Source: Microvirga sp. Mcv34 | GTDB lineage: Bacteria > Pseudomonadota > Alphaproteobacteria > Rhizobiales > Beijerinckiaceae | Length of the DNA stretch: 34,023 bases | Assembly (NCBI RefSeq): GCF_024519725.1 | Contig: NZ_JALJRK010000054.1 | Span: forward strand, 1 to 34,023 | Direction: 5' to 3' | Part shown: one piece after another, positions 31,627 to 34,023 of the stretch | How positions within the stretch are numbered: the first letter of the stretch is position 1 | Layout: each line of letters starts with the position of its first letter | The notes under the pieces: model-generated | Databases searched by the model: none | What the model saw: only the letters and a program-made list of their open reading frames with translations | What the model was told of the DNA's origin: nothing | Made by a program: the position numbers and the translations under genes

Positions 31627-32151
31627 TTACGGAAGGGCGTCGAACCCGGCCGCAAATCCGTTCAGGGATACGGGAATGCCGATCCCTTCCTCGGGCGTCT
31701 GGAACACGATGAAGGTGGCCGCCTGGCCGGTCTTCATCTGGTTGACCAGATTGTCCTCCATCACGACCTCGGCCACGCAGCCGGTGGCCAGGCAGCGCAC
31801 GAATCCGGCGCGTCCGATATCCGTCTGGTCGATCTTGAGGCCCAGGCCCGACGGCAACAGAATACCAAGAGGCGCGACCACGCGCAGGAGGCGGCTTTTG
31901 CCGTCGGCGGTTTTCAACACAATAATGACGAGCGTGACGTTAGGGCGATCCTCGGCGACGACGTTCTGCACGAGGGCGCATTGCTCGGCCGTGGCGCCCG
32001 CCGGTGTCTCGCAGCGCATCTGCCACTCGCCGAAGGTGTTCTTGACCATGCCCTGAGCGCCGGCGCCACTGGCCCCGAACAGGGCCGACAGCCCCAGGAT
32101 TGCCGCCGCACCATGGCGAGCCCATCGCGATGCGCCCATCGGTTTCTCCAT
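31627..32151 (-). CDS. Invasion-associated locus B (IalB) family protein
   Basis: This is a periplasmic protein of the IalB family, first linked to erythrocyte entry in Bartonella but widespread in harmless Rhizobiales, where its role is unknown. The 174 residues have a signal peptide (AAAILGLSALFGASGAGA, cleaved before QGM). The domain opens with FGEWQMRCETP and continues with AEQCALVQNVV, VAPLGILLPSGLGLKIDQ and FVRCLATGCVAEV. Four cysteines probably make two disulfides. The C-terminal QAATFIVFQTPEEGIGIPVSLNGF is typical of the family. ATG 32151 is taken as the start; ATG 32139 is an alternative. It is followed by the lipoprotein gene. Confidence 0.92.
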   Translation of the reverse strand: MEKPMGASRWARHGAAAILGLSALFGASGAGAQGMVKNTFGEWQMRCETPAGATAEQCALVQNVVAEDRPNVTLVIIVLKTADGKSRLLRVVAPLGILLPSGLGLKIDQTDIGRAGFVRCLATGCVAEVVMEDNLVNQMKTGQAATFIVFQTPEEGIGIPVSLNGFAAGFDALP

Positions 32152-32337
32152 TCATTAACCCTGCTGAAGGGTCGCGGCCTGCCGCCGCTTCAGGTCCATC
32201 TTTGGCCCGTTGGGACCATGGCAGAGGGCGCGATGTCAAGCGAGAGAGGTCGTTTGAGGGGCTGAAATGACTTTTGGCGGTTATGACGCACAGTTTGGAA
32301 CGCTTCTACCGTTGCGCTTGAGCGCGTCCTGTGATCT

Positions 32338-32351
32338 TTGACGCAGATCAA
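32338..32351. promoter_or_regulatory. FNR/FixK-type box upstream of coxB
   Basis: TTGACGCAGATCAA matches the FNR/FixK consensus TTGAT-N4-ATCAA at nine of ten conserved positions. It lies 101 bases before the coxB start and about 190 bases before the IalB gene. The remaining gap between the IalB and coxB genes (32152-32452) holds no gene that I can support. Confidence 0.62.
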
Positions 32352-32410
32352 AGGTGATGGCGCAAGCCGGGCGCCGCTTTCCGCACGCCCGCGCCCTCCC
32401 CGATGCTTTC

Positions 32411-32425
32411 ATGGCCCTGGGCCAT
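32411..32425 (+). promoter_or_regulatory. Hairpin in coxB leader
   Basis: ATGGCCC (32411-32417) and GGGCCAT (32419-32425) are perfect arms around one T. The element is 27 bases before the coxB start, just ahead of its ribosome site. It could be a leader hairpin or an operator; the core is GC-rich, so chance is possible. Confidence 0.3.
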
Positions 32426-32452
32426 CACATCTTTAGGAGCTTAGGAACGCCG

Positions 32453-33307
32453 ATGCGGATCGAGACTGGACGTCGATCGGTGACCGCCCTCTCCACGGCA
32501 GCGGTCGCACTTGTGTTGGGCATAAGTGAGGCGTGGGCCGCCGCCGGCCGGCCTTCCCCATGGGAAATGGGCATGCAGGAGATGGTGACCGAGTTGGGAC
32601 ACAGCGTGTCCAACTTTCACACCTACCTGGTTTGGCTGATCACCGCGATCTGCCTGTTCGTGCTGGCCCTGCTCCTTGTGATCGTTGCCCGGTTCAACGA
32701 GAGCAAGAACCCGGTTCCTTCAAGGACTACCCACCACACCCTCCTCGAGGTGGCATGGACCATCGTTCCGGTCCTGATCCTCGTTGCAATCGCCATTCCG
32801 TCCTTCCGCCTCCTGCGCCAGCAGCTCGTTCCGCCGCAGGCCGATCTCGTGGTCAAGGCGACGGGCTATTCCTGGTACTGGGGCTATGAGTACCCGGCCG
32901 ACCAGGGCGGCTTCAAATTCGATTCGAACATGATCACCGAGGCCAAGGACCGTAAGCCCGACCAGCCCCGTCTGCTCGGCGCCGACAACGCCATGGTCGT
33001 GCCGGTGGGCAAGGTCGTGAAGGTTCAGACCACCTCCGCGGACGTGATCCACTCCTTCGCCCTGCCGTCCTTCTACATCAAGGTGGATGCTATCCCGGGC
33101 CGCTTGAACGAGACCTGGTTCAAGGCCGAGAAGGAAGGCGTGTATTACGGCCAGTGCTCGGAGCTCTGCGGCAACGGCCACCCCTACATGCCGATCGAAA
33201 TCCGCGTCGTGAGCGAGCAGCAATTTGCCGCTTGGCTCGTCGAGGCGAAGCAGAAGTATGCTTCGACCGAGGGCGACGCTCCGCTCAAGTTCGCGACCGC
33301 TCAGTAA
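32453..33307 (+). CDS. coxB: Cytochrome c oxidase subunit II
   Basis: Subunit II receives electrons from cytochrome c at its binuclear CuA centre and passes them to subunit I. The 284 residues have a signal-like N terminus (VTALSTAAVALVLGISEAWAAA) and two membrane helices (about 58-79 and 99-117). The periplasmic cupredoxin domain follows. Copper ligands are complete: His200 in DVIHSFALPSF, Cys235, Glu237, Cys239, His243 and Met246 in YYGQCSELCGNGHPYM. The aromatic electron entry patch is YSWYWGYEYP (139-148). ATG 32453 follows AGGAGCTTAGGAACGCCG. The unprocessed reading from 32354 has no support. coxA starts 28 bases later. Confidence 0.97.
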   Translation: MRIETGRRSVTALSTAAVALVLGISEAWAAAGRPSPWEMGMQEMVTELGHSVSNFHTYLVWLITAICLFVLALLLVIVARFNESKNPVPSRTTHHTLLEVAWTIVPVLILVAIAIPSFRLLRQQLVPPQADLVVKATGYSWYWGYEYPADQGGFKFDSNMITEAKDRKPDQPRLLGADNAMVVPVGKVVKVQTTSADVIHSFALPSFYIKVDAIPGRLNETWFKAEKEGVYYGQCSELCGNGHPYMPIEIRVVSEQQFAAWLVEAKQKYASTEGDAPLKFATAQ

Positions 33308-33335
33308 TTGTAAGAAGGACCACAGAGGTCTCATC

Positions 33336-34023
33336 ATGGCACATGCAGCTGATGCCGCTCACGCGGATCACCACGATCACCTTCCGAGCTTCTGGCGCCG
33401 GTGGTTCTATTCCACGAACCACAAGGATATCGGCACGCTCTACCTCATCTTCGGCTTCACGGCCGGCATCGTCGGCGGCCTTTTGTCCATCGGCATGCGC
33501 CTGGAGCTCCAGGAGCCGGGTCTCCAGTATTTCTCCAATCCGCAGGCCTTCAACGTCTTCGTGACCGGCCACGGCCTCATCATGGTGTTCTTCATGGTGA
33601 TGCCCACGCTGATCGGCGGCTTCGGCAACTGGTTCATCCCGATCATGATCGGCGCGCCGGACATGGCGTTCCCGCGGATGAACAACATCTCGTACTGGCT
33701 CACCGTCTCCGCCTTCTGCCTGATGCTCTGCTCTCTCTTCGTCGAAGGCGCGCCGGGCTCGCTGGGCTTCGGCGGCGGCTGGACCGTGTACCCGCCGCTC
33801 TCGACCGTCGGCCATCCCGGCCCGGCGCTCGACTTCGGCATCCTGGCCCTGCACCTTGCCGGTGCGGCCTCGATCCTGGGTGCGATCAACTTCATCACCA
33901 CGATCCTCAACATGCGCGCCCCGGGCATGACGCTGCACAAGATGCCGCTCTTCGCCTGGTCCATGCTTGTGACCGCGTTCCTGCTGCTCCTGTCGCTGCC
34001 GGTACTCGCGGGCGCAATCACGA
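33336..34023 (+). CDS. coxA: Cytochrome c oxidase subunit I (partial, right edge)
   Basis: This is the catalytic subunit of an aa3-type oxidase, reducing oxygen to water while pumping protons. Only 229 codons are in the window and the reading frame is still open at the edge. The sequence starts with a His-rich lead (MAHAADAAHADHHDHLPSFW), then RRWFYSTNHKDIGTLYLIFG, a hallmark of the family. VTGHGLIMVFFMVMPTLIGG carries His79, a heme a ligand. GNWFIPIMIGAPDMAFPRMN and LAGAASILGAINFITTILNM follow. The copper B and heme a3 ligands lie beyond the edge. ATG 33336 follows CAGAGG. It is cotranscribed with coxB. Confidence 0.96.
   Translation, partial: MAHAADAAHADHHDHLPSFWRRWFYSTNHKDIGTLYLIFGFTAGIVGGLLSIGMRLELQEPGLQYFSNPQAFNVFVTGHGLIMVFFMVMPTLIGGFGNWFIPIMIGAPDMAFPRMNNISYWLTVSAFCLMLCSLFVEGAPGSLGFGGGWTVYPPLSTVGHPGPALDFGILALHLAGAASILGAINFITTILNMRAPGMTLHKMPLFAWSMLVTAFLLLLSLPVLAGAIT

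Noticed and set aside
32152..32452. Upstream extension of coxB from 32354
   Set aside because: The extra residues lack a ribosome site and include the leader hairpin. ATG 32453 has a good ribosome site and a proper signal.
1..34023. Prophage, toxin-antitoxin, CRISPR or transposase genes
   Set aside because: No integrase, transposase, cas gene, spaced repeat array or paired small toxin-antitoxin genes were seen on either strand.

Overview
The window is GC-rich chromosomal DNA (about two thirds G+C by eye) from an alphaproteobacterium of the order Hyphomicrobiales (Rhizobiales). Methylobacteriaceae, Microvirga and close relatives look most likely, but genus is inference. The evidence is a GANTC methyltransferase (CcrM) gene next to rnhB, a separate F0 operon with both b' and b subunits, an IalB-family protein, two-gene glycine dehydrogenase, a GTTC-N7-GTTC LexA box, and dispersed palindromes of the kind common in these genomes. 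I see no tRNA, rRNA, CRISPR array, insertion sequence or prophage. It reads as core chromosome with one or two small accessory insertions.

Layout. (1) 136-5136: electron-transfer flavoprotein:quinone oxidoreductase on the minus strand, then ogt, a family-4-like uracil-DNA glycosylase, a YpfJ-type zinc metallopeptidase and moaB on the plus strand. (2) 5137-9080: a small glycosyltransferase-like gene diverges from an SPL-like radical SAM gene across a near-ideal LexA box, followed by rnhB and ccrM, which ends at a good terminator. (3) 9221-13998: an apparent insertion holding a periplasmic binding protein and a fused two-domain ABC permease without an ATPase, an alpha/beta hydrolase and a divergent LysR regulator. 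(4) 13999-19884: mutY, a DUF721/DciA-like protein, a DsbA-type thioredoxin and smc. (5) 19885-20225: repeats and a strong promoter. (6) 20226-22830: the F0 operon atpI-atpB-atpE-atpF'-atpF, ended by a terminator. (7) 22898-24226: a HAD phosphatase and a visibly less GC-rich unknown gene. (8) 29516-24303, minus strand: a tandem glycine riboswitch and the glycine-cleavage operon gcvT-gcvH-osmC-gcvPA-gcvPB, ended by a terminator with one duplicated arm. (9) 29694-32151: a CorC/TlyC-type membrane protein, a lipoprotein and an IalB-family protein. (10) 32338-34023: an FNR/FixK-type box, then coxB and the first 229 codons of coxA, which runs off the right edge.

Functionally there are two themes. 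Genome maintenance is dense in the left half (alkyl-guanine repair, uracil excision, a possible photoproduct-lyase relative, RNase HII, CcrM, MutY, a DciA-like helicase loader candidate, SMC). Energy and one-carbon metabolism fill the rest (ETF-QO, F0, aa3-type oxidase, glycine cleavage). The best leads are the LexA box in front of the uncharacterised radical SAM gene, the OsmC peroxidase gene inside the lipoyl-protein operon, the FNR-type box in front of an aerobic oxidase, the ATPase-less ABC pair, and the low-GC orphan at 23552-24226. I found no clear evidence of a wholly new multi-gene system.
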